DNA from: UBA4877 sp002399285
Lineage (GTDB): Bacteria > Bacillota > Thermoanaerobacteria > Thermoanaerobacterales > UBA4877
Direction: 5' to 3'
Length of the DNA: 64,000 nucleotides
Assembly: GCA_036771835.1 (NCBI GenBank)
Contig: DAIPGN010000001.1
Coordinates: forward strand, 124,001-188,000
Positions within the stretch are counted from its first letter, which is position 1. The number at the start of each line of letters is the position of its first letter. The position numbers and the translations under genes are program-made. Below, one piece after another: positions 53,254-62,156 of the stretch. The notes beneath the pieces were generated by a model. The model searched no databases. It saw only the letters and a program-made list of their open reading frames with translations, and had not been told where the DNA came from.

Positions 53254-54177
53254 ATGTTGGGTTTTTTAGGAAATAATTTAAATAAACTAAAAGAGGGCAT
53301 CTCTAAGACAAGGGATAATTTTTCAAAGAAAATACAGAATTTGGTTATATTCCACCGCGAATTGGATGAACAATTTTATGAATCACTCGAAGAAATTTTA
53401 ATAACCTCCGACATCGGGGTCAGCACCACGGAGAAAATAATCGAGCAATTAAAGCAGGAAGTGCATAGAAGAGGAATAAAAACCTCGGAAGATTGCAAGG
53501 TCATTCTCAAAGAGATCATAGTGGAAATACTAAATACAAATCAAGACACGCTTGAAATACATACTCCTGCAATCATTACGGTGGTAGGAGTAAATGGGGT
53601 CGGCAAGACGACGACGATTGCGAAACTTGCAGCTAAATATAAAGATGAAGGAAGAAAGGTCATACTTGCTGCAGGAGATACATTCAGAGCGGCCGCCGGC
53701 GAGCAGTTGGAAGTCTGGGGCCAGAGACTAAACGTCGACGTGGTACGGCACAACGAAGGTTCCGACCCGTCGGCAGTCATTTTTGATGCCATAAATGCAG
53801 CCAAGGCCAGAAACATGGATATTTTGATCTGCGATACAGCAGGACGGCTGCATACTAAAATGAATCTGATGAATGAACTCAGTAAGATGAAAAAAGTAAT
53901 CGACAGAGAATATAGTCAGGCACAGAAGGAGATATTTTTGGTATTGGATGCGTCCACAGGTCAAAATGCTTTGCAGCAGGCTAAGGTGTTCAAAGACGCG
54001 ACGGATATAACGGGAGTTGTACTTACGAAACTTGACGGGACCGCAAAGGGCGGCATATTATTGGCGCTTAAATCCGAATTTGCTTTTCCCATAAGATATA
54101 TCGGATTAGGAGAAAGCGCCGAGGACCTGCAGGAATTCGATGCCGAAGAGTTTGCGTCAGCGCTTCTGGATTTTTAA
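53254..54177 (+). CDS. ftsY: SRP receptor FtsY
   Basis: The membrane receptor GTPase of the signal recognition particle pathway. The 307-residue protein has a short N-terminal region, then the NG domain with GVNGVGKTTTIAKLA near 113-127, DTAGRLHTK and TKLDGTAKGG. It lacks the long acidic A domain of enteric FtsY. It follows smc by 2 bases. Confidence 0.97.
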   Translation: MLGFLGNNLNKLKEGISKTRDNFSKKIQNLVIFHRELDEQFYESLEEILITSDIGVSTTEKIIEQLKQEVHRRGIKTSEDCKVILKEIIVEILNTNQDTLEIHTPAIITVVGVNGVGKTTTIAKLAAKYKDEGRKVILAAGDTFRAAAGEQLEVWGQRLNVDVVRHNEGSDPSAVIFDAINAAKARNMDILICDTAGRLHTKMNLMNELSKMKKVIDREYSQAQKEIFLVLDASTGQNALQQAKVFKDATDITGVVLTKLDGTAKGGILLALKSEFAFPIRYIGLGESAEDLQEFDAEEFASALLDF

Positions 54178-54179
54178 TG

Positions 54180-54208
54180 TTGACAAATGAAGCGATTTAT
54201 AATATCAT
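54180..54208 (+). promoter_or_regulatory. Promoter for the ylxM-ffh operon
   Basis: TTGACA (54180-54185), a 17-base spacer and TATCAT (54203-54208). Start near 54215, only 34 bases before the ylxM start. Confidence 0.6.
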
Positions 54209-54217
54209 TTTACTGTC

Positions 54218-54243
54218 AAGGTCATCACCTTAACAGGCAGGTG
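54218..54243 (+). promoter_or_regulatory. Two mutually exclusive hairpins over the ylxM ribosome site
   Basis: AAGGT (54218-54222) pairs with ACCTT (54227-54231). CACCT (54226-54230) also pairs with AGGTG (54239-54243), which is the ribosome site. The shared ACCT cannot be in both helices. Role is inference. Confidence 0.3.
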
Positions 54244-54248
54244 AAATA

Positions 54249-54659
54249 ATGATTAAGTATATCCATAATACCGGCCATAAACCCTCTGGGGTTGAAGAAG
54301 TAACGGAGATCAACATATTATATGATCTGTATGGCGGACTGTTATCTAGAAGACAGGCCGACGTCATAGAAATGTATTACTGTGATAATCTTTCGCTGGC
54401 AGAAATTGCCGAACAGCTTGATATTTCCCGGCAAGCCGTTTACGATACCTTAAAAAGAGCGGTAAAACTTCTCAAGGGATACGAGGAAACTCTAAAACTT
54501 GCAGGTAAATATAAATATGAGAATCAAATTTATAAAAATATACTGCTTATGATGAATACACTTGAAGTACAGATGGCGAGCAATATAGGCGATAAAGAGG
54601 ACTACATCGTCATATTGGAGGACATTAAGCAGAAGATTGCAGAGATCATTGATATATAG
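54249..54659 (+). CDS. ylxM: YlxM SRP-associated HTH protein
   Basis: A 136-residue UPF0122 protein with a sigma-factor-region-4-like helix-turn-helix (about 20-70: LSLAEIAEQLDISRQAVYDTLKRA). It is conserved upstream of ffh; in streptococci it binds SRP RNA/Ffh. The C-terminal half is charged and probably helical. The 5' end has alternative hairpins at the ribosome site. Confidence 0.9.
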   Translation: MIKYIHNTGHKPSGVEEVTEINILYDLYGGLLSRRQADVIEMYYCDNLSLAEIAEQLDISRQAVYDTLKRAVKLLKGYEETLKLAGKYKYENQIYKNILLMMNTLEVQMASNIGDKEDYIVILEDIKQKIAEIIDI

Positions 54660-54670
54660 AGGTGAAACTA

Positions 54671-56008
54671 ATGGCTTTTGAAAGCTTGACCTCGAGATTA
54701 CAGGAAACCTTTAAACGATTGAGAAGCAAAGGCAAACTTACAGAGGCGGACGTAAATGAGGCAATGAAGGAAGTCAAAATAGCGCTTCTCGAAGCTGATG
54801 TAAACTATAAAGTGGTAAAGGAGTTTATCGCTAAGGTCAGTGAAAAAGCGACGGGTCAAGACGTTTTGGAAAGTCTTACTCCCGGGCAGCAGGTAATAAA
54901 GATCGTAATGGACGAGTTAGTCGAAGTGATGGGTAAAACCAACAGTCATATAAATTTTGCATCTAAACCGCCCACTATTATAATGCTGTCGGGACTTCAG
55001 GGATCGGGAAAGACAACGACATGTGGAAAACTTGCGGCAGCAATCAAGAAGCAAGGAAAAAGACCGCTTATGGTTGCGGCTGATATATACAGACCCGCGG
55101 CAATTAAACAGCTGCAGGTCATAGGGCAAAACATTCAGGTACCGGTTTTTACTATGGGAAATAATGTAGGCCCGGCTGACATATGTAAAAGTTCGGTGAG
55201 TGAGGCGCTTAAGACTGGTCATGATGTAGTGATCATAGATACCGCCGGCAGGCTGCAGGTTGATGAAGATATGATGGAAGAGCTGAAGATCATAAGGGAT
55301 ACGGTAAAGCCGCATGAAATCTTACTTGTAGTTGATGCGATGACGGGTCAAGATGCGGTTAATGTTGCGCAAAGCTTCAATGAACAAATAGGTATAGACG
55401 GCCTGATTTTGACAAAGCTTGACGGTGATACGAGAGGCGGCGCCGCATTATCTATACGCGCAGTCACGGGAAAACCGATCAAGTTTATAGGCATGGGAGA
55501 AAAATTAGATGCCTTGGAACCTTTTCATCCCGATAGGTTGGCGTCAAGGATCTTAGGCATGGGTGACATGCTGAGTCTGATCGAAAAAGCACAAGAGAGT
55601 TATGATGTTAAAAAGGCAGAGGAATTGCAGGAAAAATTACTGAAACAGCAATTTACATTAGATGACTTTCTGGATCAATTACATGAAATAAAGAAAATGG
55701 GCTCAATAAATCAGATAATGGATATGATACCCGGTTTATCCCCAAAACAACTTGCAGGGGCAAATGTGAGCGACAAGGATGTATCCAGGATCGAAGCTAT
55801 TATTAATTCCATGACTAAGGGCGAGAGGGCGGACACGTCCATAATCAATGGGAGCAGAAGAAAGAGGATAGCCATAGGGAGCGGTACTACGATACAAGAT
55901 GTAAACAGATTATTAAAGGAATTCAATGAGACAAAGAAAATGATGAAGCAGTTTGGAAGCATGGACAATATCAAAAAGAGTAGATTTAAGATGCCTTTTT
56001 TACATTGA
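54671..56008 (+). CDS. ffh: Signal recognition particle protein Ffh
   Basis: The SRP GTPase that binds signal peptides and 4.5S/6S RNA. The 445-residue protein has an N domain, a G domain with GLQGSGKTTTCGKLA near 107-121, DTAGRL and TKLDGDTRGG, and a methionine-rich M domain (about 300-445) with GMGDMLSLIEKA and a basic RKRIAIGSG segment. GAGGTGAA precedes ATG 54671. Confidence 0.97.
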   Translation: MAFESLTSRLQETFKRLRSKGKLTEADVNEAMKEVKIALLEADVNYKVVKEFIAKVSEKATGQDVLESLTPGQQVIKIVMDELVEVMGKTNSHINFASKPPTIIMLSGLQGSGKTTTCGKLAAAIKKQGKRPLMVAADIYRPAAIKQLQVIGQNIQVPVFTMGNNVGPADICKSSVSEALKTGHDVVIIDTAGRLQVDEDMMEELKIIRDTVKPHEILLVVDAMTGQDAVNVAQSFNEQIGIDGLILTKLDGDTRGGAALSIRAVTGKPIKFIGMGEKLDALEPFHPDRLASRILGMGDMLSLIEKAQESYDVKKAEELQEKLLKQQFTLDDFLDQLHEIKKMGSINQIMDMIPGLSPKQLAGANVSDKDVSRIEAIINSMTKGERADTSIINGSRRKRIAIGSGTTIQDVNRLLKEFNETKKMMKQFGSMDNIKKSRFKMPFLH

Positions 56009-56023
56009 AAGGAGGTGAATGAG

Positions 56024-56287
56024 TTGGCTGTCAAGATACGTTTAAGAAGGATGGGAGCAAAGAAAAAGCCATTTTACCGGGTTATAGTGGCAGATTCAAG
56101 ATCGCCGAGAAACGGCAGGTTTATCGAAGAGATCGGGTATTATAATCCAATTTCTGAACCTGAAGAGGTAAAGATCGATGCCGAAAAAGCTATCTCTTGG
56201 TTAAAGAATGGTGCTCAGCCGTCGGATACAGTGAAGTATCTGTTGAAGAAGAGCGGTATATACGACCAGTATCTGAAGAACTCATAG
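56024..56287 (+). CDS. rpsP: 30S ribosomal protein S16
   Basis: An 87-residue S16. The start is TTG 56024, eight bases after a full AAAGGAGGTGA site (56007-56017), giving MAVKIRLRRMGAKKKPFYR. It lies between ffh and khpA as in other Firmicutes. Confidence 0.96.
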   Translation: MAVKIRLRRMGAKKKPFYRVIVADSRSPRNGRFIEEIGYYNPISEPEEVKIDAEKAISWLKNGAQPSDTVKYLLKKSGIYDQYLKNS

Positions 56288-56304
56288 GAAAGGTTGGTGT
56301 TAGG

Positions 56305-56532
56305 ATGAGTGAATTAGTTGAAATTATCGCTAAAGCATTGGTTGACAATCCTGAGATGATAGAAGTCAAAGAGGTTCAGGGCGAGCAGTCCATAATTATA
56401 GAACTAAAGGTCGCACCTGAAGATATGGGTAAAGTCATAGGAAAACAGGGCAGAATAGCCAAGGCAATAAGAACGGTAGTAAAAGCCGCTGCTTCCAAGG
56501 AACATAAAAGAGTAATGGTCGAGATCATATAG
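56305..56532 (+). CDS. khpA: KhpA KH-domain RNA-binding protein
   Basis: A 75-residue single KH domain with the GKVIGKQGRIAKAIR loop near 42-56. KhpA partners with KhpB/EloR in cell elongation and sRNA binding in streptococci. ATG 56305 starts MSELVEIIAKALVDNP, the family norm; an upstream in-frame ATG at 56197 is inside rpsP. Its stop is followed directly by the rimM ribosome site. Confidence 0.94.
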   Translation: MSELVEIIAKALVDNPEMIEVKEVQGEQSIIIELKVAPEDMGKVIGKQGRIAKAIRTVVKAAASKEHKRVMVEII

Positions 56533-56541
56533 GTGATTGAA

Positions 56542-57048
56542 TTGCTGGATTATCTGATAGTCGGGAAAATAGTGAATACAAAAGGGCTGCTGGGTGAAAT
56601 CAAGGTCAGCCCGATGACACAGATCCCCAAGAGATTTGATGATCTTTCATTTGTTTATGTAGAAATAAAAGGGGAAAAAATTAAATACAGTATTAGGTCC
56701 GTAACATATACTGCTAAGTTTGTTTTACTAAAATTAGGGAAGATCAATACTTTGGAAGATGCCCAAAAATTAAAGGGATGCTATTTGTATGTCGACAGAT
56801 CCAACGCCATAAAGCTGTCGGAGGATGAATATTTTCTGAGCGATATCATAGGACTCGATGTATTTGACATAAACGATAAGTATCTTGGCAAGATAACTGA
56901 GATTTATTCTCCGGGCGGCAACGATGTTTATGAGATTACGGACAACGGTAAGAATAAGGTGTTGATACCAGCGATAGGTGAAGTCATTAAACGGGTTGAT
57001 TTACATGGCGGCTACATGATAATAGAGCTCCTTGAGGGGTTGGTCTAA
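56542..57048 (+). CDS. rimM: Ribosome maturation factor RimM
   Basis: Assists 30S head assembly and binds S19. The 168-residue protein has an N-terminal beta barrel (VGKIVNTKGLLGEIKV near 6-21) and a C-terminal PRC-barrel domain (about 95-165). TTG 56542 is preferred since TAGGTGAT (56530-56537) precedes it; GTG 56533 lies in that site. The stop TAA overlaps the trmD ATG. Confidence 0.92.
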   Translation: MLDYLIVGKIVNTKGLLGEIKVSPMTQIPKRFDDLSFVYVEIKGEKIKYSIRSVTYTAKFVLLKLGKINTLEDAQKLKGCYLYVDRSNAIKLSEDEYFLSDIIGLDVFDINDKYLGKITEIYSPGGNDVYEITDNGKNKVLIPAIGEVIKRVDLHGGYMIIELLEGLV

Positions 57049-57803
57049 TGATATTTGACATACTTACATTATTTCCCGAGATGTTTGATTCGGTATTTTC
57101 CTATGGGATAATAAAAAGGGCTGCAGATAATTCTGTTATCAAAATTAATCTATGCAACATAAGGGATTTCAGCGAAGATAAGTTTGGAAGGGTTGATGAT
57201 TATCCTTATGGGGGAGGGCCGGGAATGGTATTGAGGCCGGATCCCATATACCGGGCTTTGAAAAGTCTTGATATAGACGAGAAGACCCCAATCGTATATA
57301 CTACACCCGCAGGTATTCCTTTTAACCAGCAAAAGGCTAGGGAATTTGCTTCCAAGGAACGCGTAGTAATTCTGTCTGGACACTATGAAGGTGTTGACGA
57401 AAGGATCATCAATGCATGTGTTACCGATGAGATTTCCATAGGAGATTTTATAATGAGCGGCGGAGAAATACCTGCCATGGCTGTTATAGATGCCGTAGCT
57501 CGTCTTTTGCCGGGCGTTCTTGGAAACTTGGATTCGATTGAAGATGAGAGCTTTAATAATAACCTGTTGGAATATCCTCAATACACGCGGCCATATAGCT
57601 TTAATGGTCTCGATGTACCTAATGTCTTATTATCCGGCAATCATGCCAGGATAGACGAATGGAGAAGGCGAAAGTCTTTGGAGAGGTCATTTTTTAGGAG
57701 GCCCGAGATGATCGAGAAAGCAGCTTTAGATGATAAAGATAAAAAATATATAGCTGAACTTAAGCAGTATAGAGAGGAGGGTAAAAATGGACTTAGTGAA
57801 TGA
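57048..57803 (+). CDS. trmD: tRNA (guanine-N1-)-methyltransferase TrmD
   Basis: Makes m1G37 in tRNAs to prevent frameshifting. The 251-residue SPOUT enzyme has PYGGGPGMVLRP near 56-67, LSGHYEGVDERI near 112 and the knot segment EISIGDFIMSGGE. It overlaps rimM by one base and rplS by 17 bases. Confidence 0.97.
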   Translation: MIFDILTLFPEMFDSVFSYGIIKRAADNSVIKINLCNIRDFSEDKFGRVDDYPYGGGPGMVLRPDPIYRALKSLDIDEKTPIVYTTPAGIPFNQQKAREFASKERVVILSGHYEGVDERIINACVTDEISIGDFIMSGGEIPAMAVIDAVARLLPGVLGNLDSIEDESFNNNLLEYPQYTRPYSFNGLDVPNVLLSGNHARIDEWRRRKSLERSFFRRPEMIEKAALDDKDKKYIAELKQYREEGKNGLSE

Positions 57804-58125
57804 AATAGAAAAAGAGCAGATACGTACTGATTTACCTTCATTTAATGTCGGTGATACGGTTAAAGTAAATTACAGGGTCATTGAAGGGACCAGAAAGAGG
57901 ATACAGCCATATGAGGGAATAGTTATTAAAAGACAGCACGGCGGTCTGAATGAAACATTTACGGTGAGAAAGATATCATACGGCATAGGGGTAGAAAGGA
58001 CTTTCCCGGTCAACTCCCCTTTGATTGAGAGCATTGAAGTCATTAAAAAGGGTAAGGTCAGAAGGGCAAAGCTTTATTATTTACGCGACAAGGTAGGCAA
58101 AGCTTCAAAAATAAAAGAATTATAA
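57787..58125 (+). CDS. rplS: 50S ribosomal protein L19
   Basis: A 112-residue L19 at the subunit interface, with NVGDTVKVNYRVIEGTRKR and IESIEVIKKGKVRRAKLYYLRD in the family positions. AGAGGAGG lies within the trmD end. Confidence 0.97.
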   Translation: MDLVNEIEKEQIRTDLPSFNVGDTVKVNYRVIEGTRKRIQPYEGIVIKRQHGGLNETFTVRKISYGIGVERTFPVNSPLIESIEVIKKGKVRRAKLYYLRDKVGKASKIKEL

Positions 58126-58133
58126 TCTTATCC

Positions 58134-58155
58134 TTAGGGACGTTTTCGTCCCTAA
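58134..58155 (+). terminator. Hairpin between rplS and lepB
   Basis: TTAGGGACG (58134-58142), loop TTTT, CGTCCCTAA (58147-58155). The 9-bp stem is strong but followed by ATTTATAGG rather than a T-run, so termination is probably partial. Confidence 0.6.
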
Positions 58156-58174
58156 ATTTATAGGAGATTTTTGT

Positions 58175-58699
58175 ATGGACAAAAAGAATTTACATGAGGT
58201 TATCAGCTGGATTGAGGTTATAGTCATTGCATTTGTAATAGCTCTTTTGATCAGAGGATTCATATTCGAACCCATTACTGTAAACGGTGAATCTATGGTG
58301 CCTACGCTGCAGAACAGAGAGGACCTCATCGTTTTGAAGTATCCATATAGATTTTCATTGCCCAAATATGGGGATATAATAGTCTTTAAATATCCGTCGG
58401 ACCCAAGATATCATTATATAAAGAGGGTCATTGGGCTTCCGGGTGACAGTATAGAGATCAAAAATGAAGAAGTCTATGTCAATGGGCAAAAGTTGAACGA
58501 ACCCTATATAAATGAGAAAACTCTCATGGATTTCAAATTGGACAAAGTACCCGAAGGCACTGTTTTTGTGATGGGCGACAACAGGAATTGGAGTAGAGAC
58601 AGCCGATATCCCGATGTGGGACCCGTGCCGTTTAAAAATATTATTGGAAAAGCAACTTTAAGGATATGGCCGCCGAGCAAAATGGGATCGCTGAGGTAA
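58175..58699 (+). CDS. lepB: Signal peptidase I
   Basis: Cleaves signal peptides at the outer face of the membrane. The 174-residue protein has one N-terminal membrane anchor (about 11-30), the catalytic Ser40 in GESMVPTL, the Lys83 base in YIKRVIGLPGD, and GDNRNWSRDSR. It is the short Gram-positive form. Confidence 0.96.
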   Translation: MDKKNLHEVISWIEVIVIAFVIALLIRGFIFEPITVNGESMVPTLQNREDLIVLKYPYRFSLPKYGDIIVFKYPSDPRYHYIKRVIGLPGDSIEIKNEEVYVNGQKLNEPYINEKTLMDFKLDKVPEGTVFVMGDNRNWSRDSRYPDVGPVPFKNIIGKATLRIWPPSKMGSLR

Positions 58700-58705
58700 C
58701 GGCAT

Positions 58706-59557
58706 ATGACTATCAACTGGTATCCCGGCCATATGGCAAGGGCAAAGAGACAGGTTATAGAAAAATTAAAACTGATCGATGTCGTTATTGAGGTTTTGGA
58801 TGCAAGGATACCTCAAAGCAGTCGAAATCCTGATATAGCTGATATTATAAAAAATAAGCGCCATATTATAGTCCTAAATAAATGCGATCTGGCTGACGAT
58901 ATAATAACCGATTTGTGGGCTGATACTTTTGAGAAAAGATACGATGTGAGCGCAATACCCGTAAATGCGGTAAATGGTGTCGGTTTGAGAAAACTTCTTC
59001 ATTGTATTGGCGAAGACAGAGACAGGATAGCTGCAAAGAGGAAAGAAAAGGGTATGTTGGCCAGGCCTGTGAGGGCAATGGTCCTAGGCATACCCAATGT
59101 GGGCAAATCAAAGCTGATCAACAACATTGCCGGTGTAAATAAGGTTAAAGTCGAAAATAAGCCGGGCATAACGCGGGCACTATCATGGGTACGGTTAAAA
59201 AACGGCATTGAACTGATGGATACTCCGGGGCTGCTTTGGCCAAGGCAAAACGATCAAAATGTTGCGGTCAATCTTGCGCTGACAGGCACAATGAAATCGG
59301 GTATAGGCGATACGTATAAACTTTGCCTATATTTAATAGAAAGACTGCGGGATATAAAGCCGGATGCACTGGAGGAGCGCTATGGCATAGAAGCAAACGA
59401 AGATATCGAAAGAATATTCACCGAAATTGCAGAAAGACGCGGCTGTATTTTAAAGGACAGTGAAATAGATTTTGAAAGAACATGCGGTTTGATATTATCG
59501 GAGTTTCGTATGGGTAAATTGGGCAAGATATCTCTTGAAAAACCGGAGTGGAAATAA
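58706..59557 (+). CDS. rbgA: Ribosome biogenesis GTPase RbgA (YlqF)
   Basis: Required for late 50S assembly (uL16 incorporation). The 283-residue circularly permuted GTPase has the N-terminal WYPGHMAKA-like WYPGHMARA, G4 NKCDL, G1 GIPNVGKSKLIN near 131-142 and G3 DTPGLLWP. The C-terminal ANTAR-like helical domain follows. Confidence 0.96.
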   Translation: MTINWYPGHMARAKRQVIEKLKLIDVVIEVLDARIPQSSRNPDIADIIKNKRHIIVLNKCDLADDIITDLWADTFEKRYDVSAIPVNAVNGVGLRKLLHCIGEDRDRIAAKRKEKGMLARPVRAMVLGIPNVGKSKLINNIAGVNKVKVENKPGITRALSWVRLKNGIELMDTPGLLWPRQNDQNVAVNLALTGTMKSGIGDTYKLCLYLIERLRDIKPDALEERYGIEANEDIERIFTEIAERRGCILKDSEIDFERTCGLILSEFRMGKLGKISLEKPEWK

Positions 59558-59558
59558 T

Positions 59559-60365
59559 ATGAAAATCGATGCCGATGCCTACATTGAATTAAACAAGACA
59601 CAAAAAAACACAGATTTCCAGATCGTATTCGGCAGGCCCTTTACTGGAAAATTGGTTTCAAACGGAGACAGTGTTTTTTTGAAGTTTGGAAACAACTTTT
59701 TTAAATTAAATATTGACTTCCCTTTATCAAAAAGCTTAGAGGAAGTCATTTTTTATCCCACGCACTATGAGGATAATAAACTTTACGTTAGAATAATAGA
59801 TTTTATAGGTGAAAAAGGTCAAAAAGTACTTGATACTGAGACGGAGGTTAATATTATATCCAAAATGCTTGAAGAAATAGGTATTCGGAAAGATGAGCGC
59901 AATTTGACCGATATGCTTAAAATCTTTCATGCTAAACTTTTAGGTCAGGATTCCCGCTCGCTGCAAAGAGACCAAATTAAGATCCTTTACAGTTTATGCT
60001 CTGCCTTCAGCATATTTCAGATCGGATACAAGGATGATCTTCCATCTTCATTTATACGGGTAGAGAAATACAAAAACAATAAATTTAAACATAGCGACAA
60101 CATAAAATTGGACATCTATTATAATTCCCCCTTACTTGGTCTGATAAACATAAGGATGGATTATAATTCAACGGTCAAAAATCTTGATGTAGAATTCAAT
60201 TGTGAATCTGCCTATACACGCGACCTATTATATGAAAACAGATACAAAATCGAACAGCTTCTAAAGTCGGAAGGTCTTGGAGTGAAGACGCAATATACCA
60301 GCCGATGTATATACGGCAGTATGTTTGACTTTATTTTTAATAACAGCTTTAATGAGAGGATATAG
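59559..60365 (+). CDS. FliK C-terminal-domain-like protein (YlqG position)
   Basis: A 268-residue protein I recognise only in its C-terminal third. Residues about 185-250 resemble the FliK/hook-length-control C-terminal domain: LGLINIRMDYNSTVKNLDVEF, then CESAYTRDLLYENRYKIEQLLKSEG, where FliK has the L-G-x-I/V-x-V ... TRxLLxxxxxxLxxxLxxxG pattern. The N-terminal two-thirds is unassigned, with no signal peptide. It is one base after rbgA and one base before the FlhB-like gene. Domain resemblance is by eye and needs a profile search. Confidence 0.55.
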   Translation: MKIDADAYIELNKTQKNTDFQIVFGRPFTGKLVSNGDSVFLKFGNNFFKLNIDFPLSKSLEEVIFYPTHYEDNKLYVRIIDFIGEKGQKVLDTETEVNIISKMLEEIGIRKDERNLTDMLKIFHAKLLGQDSRSLQRDQIKILYSLCSAFSIFQIGYKDDLPSSFIRVEKYKNNKFKHSDNIKLDIYYNSPLLGLINIRMDYNSTVKNLDVEFNCESAYTRDLLYENRYKIEQLLKSEGLGVKTQYTSRCIYGSMFDFIFNNSFNERI

Positions 60366-60366
60366 A

Positions 60367-60627
60367 ATGGATATAAGATTTAAAAAAGCTGTGGCATTAC
60401 ATTATAGATCGCAGCTGCCGGCGCCTGTCGTTATTGCGAAAGGGAAGGGCCTGGTGGCTGACAGGCTTATTAAAATAGCCGAAAACAACAAGATACCGAT
60501 AGTTGAAAATACCGAACTAACCAATCTGCTCTATAAAATCGATATAAGCAATTATATACCGGAGGAGCTTTACAAAGCCGTAGCGGAAATTTTGTTATTT
60601 ATTAACAAGATAGAAAAAGAGGTATGA
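60367..60627 (+). CDS. ylqH: FlhB C-terminal-domain-like protein (YlqH family)
   Basis: An 86-residue protein matching the cleaved cytoplasmic FlhB/EscU C-terminal fragment: AVALHYRSQLPAPVVIAKGKG, IAENNKIPIVEN and IPEELYKAVAEILLFI. The NPTH self-cleavage motif and the membrane domain are missing; the protein begins just after where the cleavage would occur. ATG 60367 has GAGAGGA upstream; the 60325 ATG lies in the preceding gene. No other flagellar genes are in the window. Confidence 0.85.
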   Translation: MDIRFKKAVALHYRSQLPAPVVIAKGKGLVADRLIKIAENNKIPIVENTELTNLLYKIDISNYIPEELYKAVAEILLFINKIEKEV

Positions 60628-60629
60628 TT

Positions 60630-62153
60630 ATGTTTTCTAAGGTTAATTCCATAGCTTTGCTTGGTGTAAATGGTTATATGATCAGCGTGGAAACGGACAT
60701 ATCCACCGGCCTTCCCGGCGTCGATATCGTAGGTTTGGCAGATACGGCCGTAAAGGAAGCAAGGGAACGAGTAAAATCTGCCGTTAAAAATTGTGGTTTT
60801 GATTTCCCGATTTCAAAAATAGTGATCAATTTGGCGCCTGCGAGCACGAGAAAAGACGGCGCTTTTTTGGATCTGCCGATCGCGATAGGCATACTTACTG
60901 CAATGGGGATGATCAGGCAGGAAACTGTAGATGAGTACATATTTATCGGAGAATTATCGTTAGATGGTACGCTCAGATGGGTCCCCGGCATGCTGCCTAT
61001 GGTCCTTGAGGCATATGAAAGGGGATACAGAAATTTTGTGATACCTTTGGAAAACGCTCCCGAGGCATCCATAGTTAAAGGTGCTAATATCTGGCCCTTT
61101 AAGAACCTCAAAGAGATATACGATTTTCTTATCGGCATCGCCGAACATAAACCATATGAGGATTCCGGTGATACAAGCGAAGAAATATATTATGATGTGG
61201 ATTTCAGTGAGGTAAAGGGTCAGGATATCGCTAAAAGAGGTTTAGAGATCGCGGCCGCGGGCGGACATAACCTTATGATGATCGGACCTCCCGGTACGGG
61301 AAAAACTATGTTGGCGAGGAGGATGCCCACGATTCTGCCCGATCTTACTTTTAATGAGTCTCTTGAAGTCACGAAAATTTATAGCGCTTCAGGCCTGCTC
61401 AAGGGACAATCTTTAATAAAAAGCAGACCTTTCAGAGCGCCGCATCATACGATTTCAGCCATATCACTGGTGGGGGGAGGCACTATTCCAAAACCCGGCG
61501 AGGTAAGTCTTGCACATAACGGCGTATTGTTCTTAGATGAAATGCCGGAGTTTAGAAGAGATGCATTAGAGGCCCTAAGGCAGCCCATGGAGGATGGGAT
61601 GGTGACTATATCACGGATAAACGCGACAATAAGTTATCCATCAGATTTCTTGCTTTTGGGTTCCGCCAATCCCACGCCCTGCGGATATTATCCGGGTGAT
61701 CCGCACCATGTATGCAGATGCACTCCCTTGGAAATCAGACGTTATCAAAATCGAATTTCCGGTCCCATCAGGGACAGGATAGATATTTTTACAGATGTGG
61801 ATTCCATAGAGTTTGAAAATTTAATTGAAACCAATGTCTCAGAATCATCAAGAGATATTAAAGCACGCGTGGATAAGGCGAGACTGATACAACTTGAGAG
61901 GTACGCCGGAACAGGAATACTCAATAATTCGCAAATCAAGCCGTCCATGCTTTCTACGGTATGTAAATTAAATGCCGGCGGCAAGAAATTGATGAGGGAG
62001 GCCTATAATAGATTCCATCTTTCCGCGAGGTCATACAATAGAATATTGAAGGTTGCCAGAACCATAGCCGATCTGGATGTCTCCGGAGATATTACGGACG
62101 ATCATCTTTTAGAGGCGCTGGGATTCAGAGAAGCTAAGCCTGTCAATACATAA
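60630..62153 (+). CDS. comM: ComM/YifB Mg-chelatase-like AAA+ ATPase
   Basis: ComM is a hexameric helicase that promotes branch migration during natural transformation. The 507-residue protein has the N-terminal S5/Lon-like domain (GLPGVDIVGLAD, APASTRKDGAFLDLPIA), the AAA+ core with GPPGTGKTMLA near 217-227 and Walker B LFLDEMPEF, and a C-terminal helical domain. ATG 60630 has AAAGAGG upstream; ATG 60624 overlaps the previous stop. Neighbouring dprA makes a transformation role plausible. Confidence 0.93.
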   Translation: MFSKVNSIALLGVNGYMISVETDISTGLPGVDIVGLADTAVKEARERVKSAVKNCGFDFPISKIVINLAPASTRKDGAFLDLPIAIGILTAMGMIRQETVDEYIFIGELSLDGTLRWVPGMLPMVLEAYERGYRNFVIPLENAPEASIVKGANIWPFKNLKEIYDFLIGIAEHKPYEDSGDTSEEIYYDVDFSEVKGQDIAKRGLEIAAAGGHNLMMIGPPGTGKTMLARRMPTILPDLTFNESLEVTKIYSASGLLKGQSLIKSRPFRAPHHTISAISLVGGGTIPKPGEVSLAHNGVLFLDEMPEFRRDALEALRQPMEDGMVTISRINATISYPSDFLLLGSANPTPCGYYPGDPHHVCRCTPLEIRRYQNRISGPIRDRIDIFTDVDSIEFENLIETNVSESSRDIKARVDKARLIQLERYAGTGILNNSQIKPSMLSTVCKLNAGGKKLMREAYNRFHLSARSYNRILKVARTIADLDVSGDITDDHLLEALGFREAKPVNT

Positions 62154-62156
62154 TAG

